Shown piece by piece: positions 1-8,524 of a stretch of DNA of 64,000 nt. Within the stretch, counting starts at the first letter, position 1. Each line of letters starts with the position of its first letter. The notes under the pieces are model-generated. The model had not been told where the DNA came from, did not search any database, and saw only the letters and a program-made list of their open reading frames with translations. Origin of the DNA: Butyricicoccus_A sp963588905 (GTDB lineage: Bacteria > Bacillota > Clostridia > Oscillospirales > Butyricicoccaceae); contig CAVAJF010000004.1 of assembly GCA_963588905.1 (NCBI GenBank), positions 78,345-142,344 on the forward strand, in the 5' to 3' direction. Position numbers and translations under genes: made by a program.

Positions 1-1159
1 TCGGCTGAATCAGGTTCTCCTCTACGGTTGCATCGTAAACCATCGCGAGCAGATCGCCCCAGCTCTCCTTGTTCTTGTCGATTTCATAGCCGGCCTTCTT
101 GCAAGCCTCCAGAGCCTGCTCGCCGTCCATTGCCATGAAGTCCATACCGGAGTACTGCTTGACAGCCTCTGCCATGGTCATGCGCTTCCAGCCCTTCGAG
201 AAGTCCAGCTCGGTGCCCTGATACATGACCTTGGTCGTGCCCAGAACCTTCTCGCAGCAATGGATGACCATGTTCTCGGTCAGATCCATCATGCCGTGAT
301 AATCCGTGTATGCCTGATAAATCTCAATGGTGGTAAACTCCGGATTGTGTCTGGTGTCCATGCCTTCGTTGCGGAAGATACGGCCGATCTCGTATACACG
401 CTCCATGCCGCCGACAATCAGGCGCTTCAGGTGCAGCTCGGTCGCAATACGCATGTACATGTCGATGTCCAGCGCGTTGTGGTGCGTGATAAACGGACGC
501 GCAGCGGCACCGCCCGGAATCGTGTTCAGGCACGGCGTCTCTACTTCCATAAAGCCCTGGCTGTCACAGAAGTTGCGCACTTCGCGGACGATCTTCGAGC
601 GGTTCTCAAAGGTGCGGCGCACTTCCGGATTGACAATCAAGTCAACATAGCGGCGGCGATAGCGAATATCGGTGTCCTTCAGGCCGTGCCACTTCTCCGG
701 CAGCGGACGCAGGGACTTTGCCAACAGCTGGAGCTTGTCTACGCGGACAGAGATTTCACCCTTCTGGGTGCGGAATACCTCGCCCTCGATGCCAATGATG
801 TCGCCAATGTCATACTTCTTAAACTGCTTGTACTCCTCGGTGCCCAGCAGGTCGCGCTTGACGCACAGCTGGATGCGGCCATAGCGGTCGGTGATGTCCG
901 AGAAGGTCAGCTTGCCCATGATGCGCTTGCTCATCATACGGCCTGCCAGACGGACGATCTTGCCCTCCATCTCCTCGAAATTCTCGGTGATGTCTGTGGT
1001 ATAGTTGGTGCGGTCAAACCGAACTTCCGTAAACGGATCCTTGCCTTCTTCCTGCATTGCCTGCAACTTAGCAGTGCGGATCTCGTACTCTTCGGATTCC
1101 GAGCGAACCGGCTTTGCGTTCTTCGGCTTGCTCTGTTCAGCAGCTGCGTTCTGATCCAT
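1..1159 (-). CDS. lysS: Lysyl-tRNA synthetase, class II (C-terminus beyond window)
   Basis: Charges tRNA-Lys with lysine in the cytoplasm. About 386 residues are visible, reading from MDQNAAAEQSKPKNAK. An OB-fold anticodon-binding domain lies at roughly residues 40-170 and is followed by the class II catalytic core. The motif 2 region reads GRIFRNEGMDTRHNPEFT, typical of LysRS. The start at 1159 is set by an AGGAGG Shine-Dalgarno site about 6 bases upstream. The 3' end runs off the left edge of the window. greA lies upstream on the same strand, separated by 80 bp that contain a hairpin; the greA-lysS order is common in Firmicutes. Confidence 0.96.
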   Translation of the reverse strand, partial: MDQNAAAEQSKPKNAKPVRSESEEYEIRTAKLQAMQEEGKDPFTEVRFDRTNYTTDITENFEEMEGKIVRLAGRMMSKRIMGKLTFSDITDRYGRIQLCVKRDLLGTEEYKQFKKYDIGDIIGIEGEVFRTQKGEISVRVDKLQLLAKSLRPLPEKWHGLKDTDIRYRRRYVDLIVNPEVRRTFENRSKIVREVRNFCDSQGFMEVETPCLNTIPGGAAARPFITHHNALDIDMYMRIATELHLKRLIVGGMERVYEIGRIFRNEGMDTRHNPEFTTIEIYQAYTDYHGMMDLTENMVIHCCEKVLGTTKVMYQGTELDFSKGWKRMTMAEAVKQYSGMDFMAMDGEQALEACKKAGYEIDKNKESWGDLLAMVYDATVEENLIQP

Positions 1160-1189
1160 GTTTTTCCTCCTAATTATAATGCAAAAGGA

Positions 1190-1221
1190 CTGTCCGCCAT
1201 CCGTTCCGGCGTGGCAGACAG
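1190..1221 (-). terminator. Hairpin between greA and lysS
   Basis: Ten-base-pair stem (CTGTCTGCCA pairing with TGGCGGACAG, one G-U) followed on the minus strand by TCCTTTT. It may partly terminate greA transcripts or process the greA-lysS mRNA. Confidence 0.55.
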
Positions 1222-1239
1222 CCTGTTGTTGGTTCTTGT

Positions 1240-1716
1240 TTACTTCTGGATGTCGGTGATGCGGAACTTGACAACACTGTCGTTCGGTGCTTCCACTTCT
1301 ACCACTTCGCCGATCTTGTGACCCAGAACAGCCTTGCCTACCGGAGATTCATCGGAAATGAGACCTGCCATCGGATCTGCTTCCTGCGAACCCACGATGC
1401 GATACTGCTCTTCATCGCCGAATTCCAGATCTTCGATCTTGAAGGTGCATCCCGGAGATACTTCGTCTGCTGCGTACTCATCTGCTGCGATGATAACAGC
1501 CTTGGAAATCATGGTCTCCAGCTCCAGAATACGGGAGTTTACCTTGCCCTGCTCATCCTTTGCTGCATGATACTCTGCGTTCTCGGAAAGGTCGCCGAAA
1601 GAAAGGGCTTCCTTGATCTGCGCAGTGATTTCACGCATACGGACGGTGCTGAGGTACTCGTGCTCTTCCTTCAGCTTATCTAGGCTTTCCTGTGTCATTT
1701 TATACTCTTGTTTCAT
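1240..1716 (-). CDS. greA: Transcription elongation factor GreA
   Basis: Rescues backtracked RNA polymerase by stimulating transcript cleavage through the secondary channel. The 158-residue length is normal for GreA. The N-terminal coiled coil contains the conserved region GDLSENAEYHAAKDEQ, including the acidic tip residues. The C-terminal FKBP-like domain ends in AVLGHKIGEVVEVEAP, also typical. The start MKQEYKMTQ is preceded by GAGGGG. A consensus promoter lies at 1787-1815, so greA is probably the first gene of a greA-lysS unit. Confidence 0.97.
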   Translation of the reverse strand: MKQEYKMTQESLDKLKEEHEYLSTVRMREITAQIKEALSFGDLSENAEYHAAKDEQGKVNSRILELETMISKAVIIAADEYAADEVSPGCTFKIEDLEFGDEEQYRIVGSQEADPMAGLISDESPVGKAVLGHKIGEVVEVEAPNDSVVKFRITDIQK

Positions 1717-1786
1717 GGAATATTTCCCCTCGATCTATTACAGATTTTTCATCAGATGTCGTTTATGCAAACGTGCCTTGTTATTC

Positions 1787-1815
1787 ATTATATAAATCCC
1801 ATCGGATGATGTCAA
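1787..1815 (-). promoter_or_regulatory. Sigma-A promoter for greA
   Basis: On the minus strand TTGACA, a 17-bp spacer, then TATAAT: a perfect consensus promoter about 70 bp upstream of the greA start. Confidence 0.85.
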
Positions 1816-1855
1816 GCACGTGTTTTGCGGGAACGGTCAATTTTTTTGCCGGTTT

Positions 1856-3052
1856 TTACTTTTCCAGCACCGAAATCGCTGCTTGCAGCTGGTCGTCCTC
1901 GCTGTCTGACAGCACATAGAAATGCTCTTTCTTCTCGTCGCTCAGATCCACCTGCTTATCCGGCGTCACGCCCTTGCCAATCAAGCTGATGCCCTTCGGC
2001 GTGTAATAACAGTGCGTCGAAATGTTGAGGCAGCCGCCGTTAGACAGCTCAAAGCCCTGCTGAGAGTATCCCTTGCCGACGGTCTTTTCTCCGACAATCG
2101 TCGCCTTGCCGTACTCCTGCAATGCCGCCGCGAAAAATTCCGCTGCACTATAGGAATCTGCATTGACGAGCACCGCCATCGGCAAATCCACTTCGCTCGC
2201 ATCTGAGGTGTACTCCTCTGTTTTTCCCGCCTTATCCTTGAGCGAGATAATCTTGCCTTCCGGCAGCAGGGTGTCCAGACAATTGACCAGTGCCGTCAGC
2301 TGTCCGCCCGGATTGTTTCGCAGGTCAAACACCAAGCTGGTTGCGCCCTGTTTCTGCATTTCTTTGACAGCGGCGTTAAACTGTTCATCCGTATTGTCTG
2401 CAAACTTCTCAATCCGAATGTATCCAACGTGATTGTCCAGCATCCGCGAGGTCACATGAATCTGCTCGTATTCCGCACGAGTCACAGACAGCGTGACATC
2501 CTGATCCGTCGCATACTGATGCAGTCCCAGCTCGACAACGCCGCCCGCTTTGCCGCGCACCGCAGCCACAGCCTTTTCATAGCTGCCGAAATCGTCAATG
2601 CTCTTGCCGTTGATGCTGGTGATTTTATCATAGTAGCCGATGCCCGCTTTTTGTGCCGGAGAATCCGCCGCCACGGTATTGACATATAAATAATGTGTAC
2701 CATCGTCATTTTCCAAATAGCTGACCGTCACGCCGATGCCAACCGTAGAATCCGCAGAGGATTCCTGATAGCTTTGATAGTATTCCGGCGTCATATAACT
2801 CGTCCAGCGGTCACCAAGTCCCTGTGCGTATCCCGTCAACGCGCCGTTAATCAGATCGTCCGTTGTATAGTCCTCTCCGACAAAGTAATGCTGGCTGATG
2901 TTGTCCGCCTGCTGCAGGACATCGTAAATCTCTCCGGCTCGTCCGCTCGGATGAACGACGTGATACACAACCGCGCCGGTGAGCACTCCGCCTGCAATCG
3001 TAGCTACAGCACCGGCGGCAACCGCCCGCCGCAGCGATACCATGCGTTTCAA
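1856..3052 (-). CDS. S41-family C-terminal processing peptidase with PDZ domain
   Basis: A membrane-anchored serine protease of the CtpA/Prc family, 398 residues. An N-terminal signal anchor lies at about residues 10-35. A tail-specific protease N-terminal region follows, then a PDZ domain around residues 95-185 (GIGVTVSYLENDDG). The S41 core contains VFDLRNNPGGQL, a catalytic Ser in SYSAAEFFA and a catalytic Lys in KTVGKGYSQQ. The start is probably TTG at 3052, with a GGGAG site 10 bases upstream; an in-frame ATG at 3043 is the alternative. The substrate cannot be deduced from sequence. Confidence 0.93.
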   Translation of the reverse strand: MKRMVSLRRAVAAGAVATIAGGVLTGAVVYHVVHPSGRAGEIYDVLQQADNISQHYFVGEDYTTDDLINGALTGYAQGLGDRWTSYMTPEYYQSYQESSADSTVGIGVTVSYLENDDGTHYLYVNTVAADSPAQKAGIGYYDKITSINGKSIDDFGSYEKAVAAVRGKAGGVVELGLHQYATDQDVTLSVTRAEYEQIHVTSRMLDNHVGYIRIEKFADNTDEQFNAAVKEMQKQGATSLVFDLRNNPGGQLTALVNCLDTLLPEGKIISLKDKAGKTEEYTSDASEVDLPMAVLVNADSYSAAEFFAAALQEYGKATIVGEKTVGKGYSQQGFELSNGGCLNISTHCYYTPKGISLIGKGVTPDKQVDLSDEKKEHFYVLSDSEDDQLQAAISVLEK

Positions 3053-3095
3053 TGCGCTCTCGCTCCCTTTCTTCTGAAATAGTATCTGTTCTCTA

Positions 3096-3130
3096 TAAAA
3101 AGAATACCGCAGGACAAAGCCTGCGGCAAC
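3096..3130 (-). terminator. Rho-independent terminator
   Basis: Seven-base-pair GC stem (CCGCAGG/CCTGCGG, positions 3107-3126) with T-rich sequence on both sides. It lies downstream of the 31-codon ORF and upstream of the S41 protease. Confidence 0.6.
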
Positions 3131-3173
3131 TATTTTTTGTTGAGTTCACAAAAATATCAAATTTTGCTCGTCC

Positions 3174-3269
3174 TCAGAACAGGACGGAAACCGAACTGAG
3201 CAGCATCAGCACTGCCAAAATCAGTGCGACAACCGCCATAATGCGTTTTGCAGTCGTTGGTTTAATCAA
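3174..3269 (-). CDS. 31-residue single-pass membrane peptide (TTG start)
   Basis: A small ORF that reads MIKPTTAKRIMAVVALILAV and then a further 11 mostly hydrophobic residues. It has a short basic N-terminus followed by one transmembrane segment, like the many uncharacterised 30-40-residue membrane peptides of Clostridia. The start codon is TTG at 3269, six bases after an AGGTG ribosome-binding site. It sits 21 bp downstream of the CdaR-like regulator and just before a terminator, so it is probably cotranscribed with that gene. Function unknown; the ORF could be fortuitous. Confidence 0.5.
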   Translation of the reverse strand: MIKPTTAKRIMAVVALILAVLMLLSSVSVLF

Positions 3270-3290
3270 AAATTTCACCTCGATAGTTGA

Positions 3291-4382
3291 TTACATGCGT
3301 CCGCTCTCACGGGAAGCCAGATACTTGCGTACCATCAGAGCAACCTTAAATACAATAGCATGGTCAAACTCGCGCAGATCCAGACCCGTCAGCTTCTTGA
3401 TCTTCTCCAGACGGTAAACCAGCGTGTTTCTGTGTACAAACAGCTTACGAGAGGTCTCAGACACGTTCAGATTGTTTTCGAAGAACTTCTGAATGGTGAA
3501 CAGGGTCTCCTGATCCAGTGCGTCAATCGAGCCCTTCTTAAAGATCTCGTTCAGGAACATCTCACACAGCGTCGTCGGCAGCTGATAAATCAGACGTGCC
3601 AGACCCAGCGTGTCATAGTTAACGATGTTCTGCTCGTTGTCAAATACCACACCGACTTCCAGTGCGGTCTGTGCTTCCTTAAAGGATTTTGCTACGTCCT
3701 TGAGCTGGCTGCAAATGGTGCCGATGCCAATCAGGCACTTGATCTGCAATTCGTTCTCCAAGGTCTCTTCGATGCCCTTGGCGATCTTCATCAGCTCCTT
3801 GTCATCGGTAGTCGGCTTGACTTCCTTGACGAGAACGATGTCGTTTTCATTGATGTGCAGGACAAAATCGCGCTGCTTATCCGGGAACAGACCCTGAATA
3901 ACGTCCAGAGCAGCGACATCCGCATGTTCTTCCTGACGAACCAGGAATACCGCGCGGGTGGTGTCTCCCTCAAAATGCAGCTCACGGGACTTGATGTAAA
4001 TATCGCCTGGAAGAATGTTGTCCAGAATAATGTTCTTGATAAAGGTTGCCTTGTCGTGCTTTTCATCGTACAGCGTCTTGATGTTGCTGACGGCAATCGC
4101 TGCCATCGAGCAGATGCTGCGTGCATTTTCATCTTCGCCGTGTACAAACACTGCATACTCAAAACGAGTCGAGCGATCTGCAACCGGACGATACGTATAG
4201 CCGCCAAAACGAATCATATCGCCGACATAGGACAGCTCAGCCGCTGCGTCCTCGCGCATCTCACCGATCCGCTTGAGGTCGGTACAGGCCACAACTGCGC
4301 CGCTGGCATTGATAATGCCGATTGTGCGGTCAACCGCATCTTTCATCTGTAAAATTATAGACTGAAACATTCTTGATGCCAT
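3291..4382 (-). CDS. CdaR/PucR-type transcriptional regulator
   Basis: A 363-residue regulator. The N-terminal half resembles a sugar-diacid recognition/GAF-like sensor. A GGDEF-like region sits in the middle (LQIKCLIGIGTICSQLKDVAKSFK). The C-terminal PucR helix-turn-helix reads NLNVSETSRKLFVHRNTLVY, followed by RLEKIKKLTGLDL. This architecture usually activates sugar-acid or purine catabolic genes in response to a small ligand. No obvious target operon is adjacent, so the ligand is unknown. The start is taken as ATG at 4382; a GTG one codon upstream is possible. Confidence 0.88.
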   Translation of the reverse strand: MASRMFQSIILQMKDAVDRTIGIINASGAVVACTDLKRIGEMREDAAAELSYVGDMIRFGGYTYRPVADRSTRFEYAVFVHGEDENARSICSMAAIAVSNIKTLYDEKHDKATFIKNIILDNILPGDIYIKSRELHFEGDTTRAVFLVRQEEHADVAALDVIQGLFPDKQRDFVLHINENDIVLVKEVKPTTDDKELMKIAKGIEETLENELQIKCLIGIGTICSQLKDVAKSFKEAQTALEVGVVFDNEQNIVNYDTLGLARLIYQLPTTLCEMFLNEIFKKGSIDALDQETLFTIQKFFENNLNVSETSRKLFVHRNTLVYRLEKIKKLTGLDLREFDHAIVFKVALMVRKYLASRESGRM

Positions 4383-4589
4383 CACACTTCACCCTTCTTC
4401 AACGAAATTGTCTTTTGCCCGCACATCCAGCCGAATCCTGCCATTGACAGCTCTGTTATGTACACGGAAGCAAACCTAGTATCAATCATATTGACAGCAA
4501 ATTGCCGTCCCGTCTTTCACTTTCTTTATTATATCACAAATCGACAGAAATTTGTACAAAAATTTTGACTTTATTTTGTCCACTTTTCC

Positions 4590-5321
4590 CTATGTAACGT
4601 CATGCGCGAGCAGCAGAGCGATTTCTTCCTGTGTCAGCTCTCTCCACTGCCCCGGCCGCAGCGCAGCATCCAGCTTCAGAGGGCCTTCCGATAGACGTTC
4701 CAGTGTCTTGACCGGCGCACCGCGTGATGCCAGCATCCGGCGCACCTGATGGTACTTTCCTTCCTGCACCGTGACCAAGACATCGGAATATCCTTCCCGC
4801 GCCGCACGTATCTCCAGCTTTGCCGGTCGGCAGTGTGTGCCGTCGCGCAGCGTGATTCCCTGCGCAAATGCCTGTATGTCGGCATCGCCCAGCAATCCTT
4901 CTGCCTCCGCATGATAGACTTTGTCTACCGCGTGTTTCGGCGAGGTCAGCGCATGTCCCAGCGCACCATCGTCTGTCAGCAAAAGCAAACCGGACGTATC
5001 TTTGTCCAATCGCCCAATCGGAAAGACACCGCGCTTGCGATAACTGGCAGGCAGCAGATCGAGCACCGTTTTTTGCTCTCTGTCCTCTGTGGCAGACAGC
5101 ACACCGAGCGGCTTATACATCATGATGTACACGTGCGTCTGATAACAAACCGGCTGTCCACAGAAGGAAATCTGCGCGCTGTCGGGATCTACTTTTTTCG
5201 AGGCATCTCGACACACTTCGCCGTCAACCAAAATGGTGCCGCGCTTTGCCGCTGCCGTCGCTTCCTTCCGAGAACACAGTCCCATGGAGGTAAGCAGTTT
5301 GTCAATTCGCTGTGTTGCCAC
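4590..5321 (-). CDS. RsuA/RluB-family rRNA pseudouridine synthase
   Basis: Isomerises a specific uridine in rRNA. The 243-residue protein begins with an S4 RNA-binding domain (residues 3-50). The catalytic domain has the family motif GRLDKDTSGLLLLTDDG, with the catalytic Asp at residue 106. The C-terminal region GKYHQVRRMLASRGAPV is also typical. RsuA (16S U516) is the most likely subtype because of the length and the short tail after the catalytic domain, but RluB/E/F cannot be excluded. It stands alone; the next upstream gene on the same strand ends at 5466 with a terminator. Confidence 0.92.
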   Translation of the reverse strand: MATQRIDKLLTSMGLCSRKEATAAAKRGTILVDGEVCRDASKKVDPDSAQISFCGQPVCYQTHVYIMMYKPLGVLSATEDREQKTVLDLLPASYRKRGVFPIGRLDKDTSGLLLLTDDGALGHALTSPKHAVDKVYHAEAEGLLGDADIQAFAQGITLRDGTHCRPAKLEIRAAREGYSDVLVTVQEGKYHQVRRMLASRGAPVKTLERLSEGPLKLDAALRPGQWRELTQEEIALLLAHDVT

Positions 5322-5398
5322 CGGATCGCCTCCCGCCGATAATCAAGAGCATTATATCATCTTTGTGACATTTGCACAAGAGCGTTTTTGAAAAATTA

Positions 5399-5430
5399 TA
5401 AAAGCAGGCGGAATTTTTCGCCTGCTTCTT
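5399..5430 (-). terminator. Rho-independent terminator
   Basis: Nine-base-pair stem AAGCAGGCG/CGCCTGCTT with a TTTTAT tail on the minus strand. It ends the transcript of the DUF4830-like gene. Confidence 0.8.
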
Positions 5431-5465
5431 TGGGCAATGTGTTGATTTTCCGTAAAACCATATGG

Positions 5466-6038
5466 TCAGGATGCACCAGAATCCGTATTCTCACTTGTGG
5501 ATTCTGACGTATCGTTTGTGTCATTTGACTTCTGTCCCGTGTGATCCATGAGGCCGCGTGTGAAGCCGCCGTCGGTCTTCATAGAGCAAATATCTCCTGC
5601 AACAATTTTTCCGCGATAAATGAGCAATTCGGCCAAAACATCGGCTTCTTCCGCATTTGTCACCGTGTAAACAACCTGCTTCACGCGTTTGCCCTTGAGC
5701 TTTTCCATGTCGAACCCCTGCCGCGCCTGCAAGTCCGCATAGCTCTGATAGCTTTCGTCAAAATCCGACGGGATAATCACTTCCCGTACCGTGCAGGAAT
5801 CGACATCCACTTCCCATCCGCACGCGTTTAGATATGCGATGCGCTCTTCATCCGTCAGCGCCAGCGTAGAGACTGTCTGCTGCGCGCTGTCAGTCTGCTC
5901 GCTGTCCGCGCCGCTTCCCATCGCCGCCACATCTCCCGCCAAGCGCGCCGCCGCGCCCGCCGTCAGCAGCAGTGCCGCCGTCACCGCAAGACCAAATAAA
6001 ATCTTTCGTTTGCTGAATTTTGCCGTTATGATAAACAT
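5466..6038 (-). CDS. DUF4830-like membrane-anchored protein
   Basis: A 190-residue protein of unknown function when started at ATG 6038. That start is chosen because GAGGAG lies 10 bases upstream; the longer reading frame to 6092 lacks such a site. Residues 1-35 form a basic stretch plus one hydrophobic segment (ILFGLAVTAALLLTAGAAA), an N-terminal signal anchor. The extracellular part matches my recollection of DUF4830: AYLNACGWEVD, IPSDFDESYQSYADLQARQG, LKGKRVKQVVYTV, LLIYRGKIVAGDICS. The tail is a Ser/Thr/Asn-rich linker. Flanking terminators on both sides suggest a single-gene unit. Confidence 0.72.
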   Translation of the reverse strand: MFIITAKFSKRKILFGLAVTAALLLTAGAAARLAGDVAAMGSGADSEQTDSAQQTVSTLALTDEERIAYLNACGWEVDVDSCTVREVIIPSDFDESYQSYADLQARQGFDMEKLKGKRVKQVVYTVTNAEEADVLAELLIYRGKIVAGDICSMKTDGGFTRGLMDHTGQKSNDTNDTSESTSENTDSGAS

Positions 6039-6116
6039 AGTTTTCCCGCTCCTCGCCGTCTGTTCCTGCTGTTTCTGGTACAGCGTATGCACTTTGCCGA
6101 GAATTTATGATTGGAT

Positions 6117-6150
6117 GAAAACAGCCCCTCCGGTTTTTCGGAGGGGCTGT
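6117..6150 (-). terminator. Rho-independent terminator after the EF-G paralogue
   Basis: Twelve-base-pair stem ACAGCCCCTCCG/CGGAGGGGCTGT followed by TTTT on the minus strand. Confidence 0.85.
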
Positions 6151-6166
6151 GGGATGTATTGTCTGT

Positions 6167-8233
6167 TTACTGTGCCTGTGCAGCTTCGATGACCTTTTCC
6201 TGAACTGCCGGAGGAGCATCCTCATAGCGTTCAAATTCAGACTCAAACGCACCTCTGCCCTGCGTCATAGAACGCAGCGTGATGGCGTAGTCGCTGATTT
6301 CCGCCATCGGCACTTCGGCAAGGATTTCCTGACCGTCGTCGGTCGGGTTCATGCCCATGATGCGGCCGCGGCGCTTATTGATGTCGCCGATGACATCACC
6401 CATGTACGAATCCGGGATGTAAACCTTCATTGAGCAAATCGGCTCCATGATAACCGGCTTTGCCTGCGGGATGCCTGCCTTATATGCCAGCTTAGCTGCC
6501 ATCTTAAACGACAGCTCGTTCGAGTCAACATCGTGGTACGAACCATCGAGCAGAATTGCCTTCAGGCCAACCATCGGGTAACCGGCAAGCACGCCATGCT
6601 CCATGGCCTCGCGGATGCCCTTGTCTACCGCCGGATGGAAGTTCTTCGGAACAGAACCGCCAAAAATGCGCTCTTCAAATACATAATCGCCGTCTGCATA
6701 TGGTTCAAAGGTCATCTTGACATGACCATACTGACCATGACCGCCGGACTGCTTCTTGTGCTTGCCTTCTACGGTGACAGCAGTGCGAATTCTCTCACGA
6801 TACGGCACAATCGGCTTGCTCAGCACCGGCTCTGCGCCGAAGCGGGATTGCAGCTTGGAGCAAATCACATCCAGATGAATATCGCCCATGCCGCTCAGCA
6901 GGCTCTGGTGTGTCTCCGCATTGATGGTGAAGCTAAAGGTCGGATCCTCATCTGCGAGTTTCGCCAGACCAGCGGCAATCTTTTCCTCACCGCCCTTGGT
7001 CTTCGGTGCAATTGCCTGCGTGTAGCACGGCTTTGCAAACTGTACCGGCGTCAGATTGACAGCACGCACACTCATAGACAGCGTATCGCCGGTCTTTGTG
7101 GTAGCGAGCTTGGATACTGCGCCAATATCGCCGCAGATTACTTCCTCGACTTCGGTTGCCTTCTTGCCGCAGATGGAATACAGACGGCCGATCTTTTCTG
7201 TGCCGTCCATGCGATGGTTGAGCAGCGTCATATCCTGCTTGACGGAACCGGCTACAACCTTGAAATAGCTGAATCTGCCGTACTGGTCAGCGGTCGTCTT
7301 GAAGACAAAGGCACACGGGGTACCATTCGGGTTGCACGGTACTTCTATGAGATCCTCGCCTTCCTCGCAAACCTCTACTTCGCCCTGATCCGGGGACGGC
7401 ATGTAATCGCAGATGCCCTTGAGCGTTGCAATCGTGCCAATACCGGTAGCTGCTGTGCCGCAGAATACCGGAATAACGGCGCGCTCCAGCACGCCCTGAC
7501 GCAGACCGGCAATCAGTTCTTCATCCGAGAATTCTTCACCGGCAAAATACCGCTCCATCAGATCTTCCGACAGCTCGGCAACGCTCTCGCACAGAGCCGC
7601 ACGCTGCTGGTCAACCTTTGCCATCATAGATTCCGGAATCGCAACTTCCTTGCGTTCGTTGCCTTCCATGTGATATGCCTTGCGGATGACACAATCGACA
7701 ATGCCGACGGTCTCTCGGTTGCCCTCGAAAATCGGGATGACAATCGGGACAACATGTGCGCCGAACGCCTTTTGCAGCTTGTGCAGCGAGGTATCATAAT
7801 CGGAATTTTCTTCGTCAATTTTAGAAATGTAAAACGCACACGGCTTGCCCTGGTCTGCCAGACGCTTCCATGCCTTCTCTGTGCCGACGCTCGGGCCCGA
7901 CTTGCCCGGCACGACAATCAAACCGGATTCACACACGCGCAAAGCACTCTGTACTTCGCCTTCAAAATCAAAGAATCCCGGTGTGTCCAGCATGTTAATC
8001 TTGCAGCCGCCGTATTCTACCGGTGCCACTGCGGTGGAAATCGAGAACTTTCTGCGAATCTCCTCCGGGTCATAGTCACAAACGGTATTGCCGTCCGCGA
8101 TTTTTCCCATGCGGTCTGTCGCCTTGGTCATATACAGCATACTTTCGATCAGGGAAGTCTTGCCTTCTCCGCCATGTCCCATTACACAAACGTTGCGGAT
8201 CTTATCTACAGAATATACGTTCAACGATTCCAT
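6167..8233 (-). CDS. Elongation factor G-like translational GTPase
   Basis: A 688-residue EF-G paralogue with full EF-G domain order: GTPase domain (1-270), beta-barrel domain II, then domains III-V. The P-loop is GHGGEGKTS and the G3 motif is DTPGFFDF. The G4 motif reads SKID rather than NKxD, which departs from canonical EF-G. Domain IV carries GGHGQYGHVKM and GGSVPKNFHPAVDKG, typical of EF-G homologues, and domain V ends in MTQGRGAFESEFERYE. This resembles the second, non-essential EF-G-like group of Clostridia rather than the housekeeping factor, because it is not linked to rpsL/rpsG/tuf. Whether it acts in elongation, recycling or stress is unknown. Confidence 0.9.
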   Translation of the reverse strand: MESLNVYSVDKIRNVCVMGHGGEGKTSLIESMLYMTKATDRMGKIADGNTVCDYDPEEIRRKFSISTAVAPVEYGGCKINMLDTPGFFDFEGEVQSALRVCESGLIVVPGKSGPSVGTEKAWKRLADQGKPCAFYISKIDEENSDYDTSLHKLQKAFGAHVVPIVIPIFEGNRETVGIVDCVIRKAYHMEGNERKEVAIPESMMAKVDQQRAALCESVAELSEDLMERYFAGEEFSDEELIAGLRQGVLERAVIPVFCGTAATGIGTIATLKGICDYMPSPDQGEVEVCEEGEDLIEVPCNPNGTPCAFVFKTTADQYGRFSYFKVVAGSVKQDMTLLNHRMDGTEKIGRLYSICGKKATEVEEVICGDIGAVSKLATTKTGDTLSMSVRAVNLTPVQFAKPCYTQAIAPKTKGGEEKIAAGLAKLADEDPTFSFTINAETHQSLLSGMGDIHLDVICSKLQSRFGAEPVLSKPIVPYRERIRTAVTVEGKHKKQSGGHGQYGHVKMTFEPYADGDYVFEERIFGGSVPKNFHPAVDKGIREAMEHGVLAGYPMVGLKAILLDGSYHDVDSNELSFKMAAKLAYKAGIPQAKPVIMEPICSMKVYIPDSYMGDVIGDINKRRGRIMGMNPTDDGQEILAEVPMAEISDYAITLRSMTQGRGAFESEFERYEDAPPAVQEKVIEAAQAQ

Positions 8234-8283
8234 CTCCTTAATTTTTCTTATCCCAGACGGGATACCCCGTCCTCATGTTCGTA

Positions 8284-8312
8284 ATTATACCTTACTTTCT
8301 CCGTTATCGCAA
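8284..8312 (-). promoter_or_regulatory. Sigma-A promoter for the EF-G-like gene
   Basis: TTGCGA, 17-bp spacer, TATAAT on the minus strand, about 50 bp before the ATG at 8233. Confidence 0.75.
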
Positions 8313-8467
8313 GCAAAACATTGTGAATTTTCTCCAAATGTTTTGCCAAGTTTCCAGGAACTTCACCATAACTTGTCAATTCTTCCGCACTTAAACCGTA
8401 CTTTTTGCACAAAATCACGCATTTCCCGCATAAAAGCGTCGCTCTTCTGTATTTGAAAATTTTTTGT

Positions 8468-8520
8468 AAAAAAAGAAACAGAGACTTTCCGCCCGCAAAC
8501 AGGGCGTTCTGTCTCTGTTT
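8468..8520 (-). terminator. Rho-independent terminator after the pseudo-P-type ATPase gene
   Basis: Ten-base-pair outer stem AAACAGAGAC/GTCTCTGTTT with an inner GCCC/GGGC stem, followed on the minus strand by CTTTTTTT. It begins 4 bp after the stop codon at 8525. Confidence 0.88.
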
Positions 8521-8524
8521 TCTT

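Noticed and set aside
260..1321. Long plus-strand ORF of 353 codons opposite lysS
   Set aside because: Antisense shadow: the minus-strand frame encodes clear LysRS motifs, and the plus frame gives no coherent protein or start signal.
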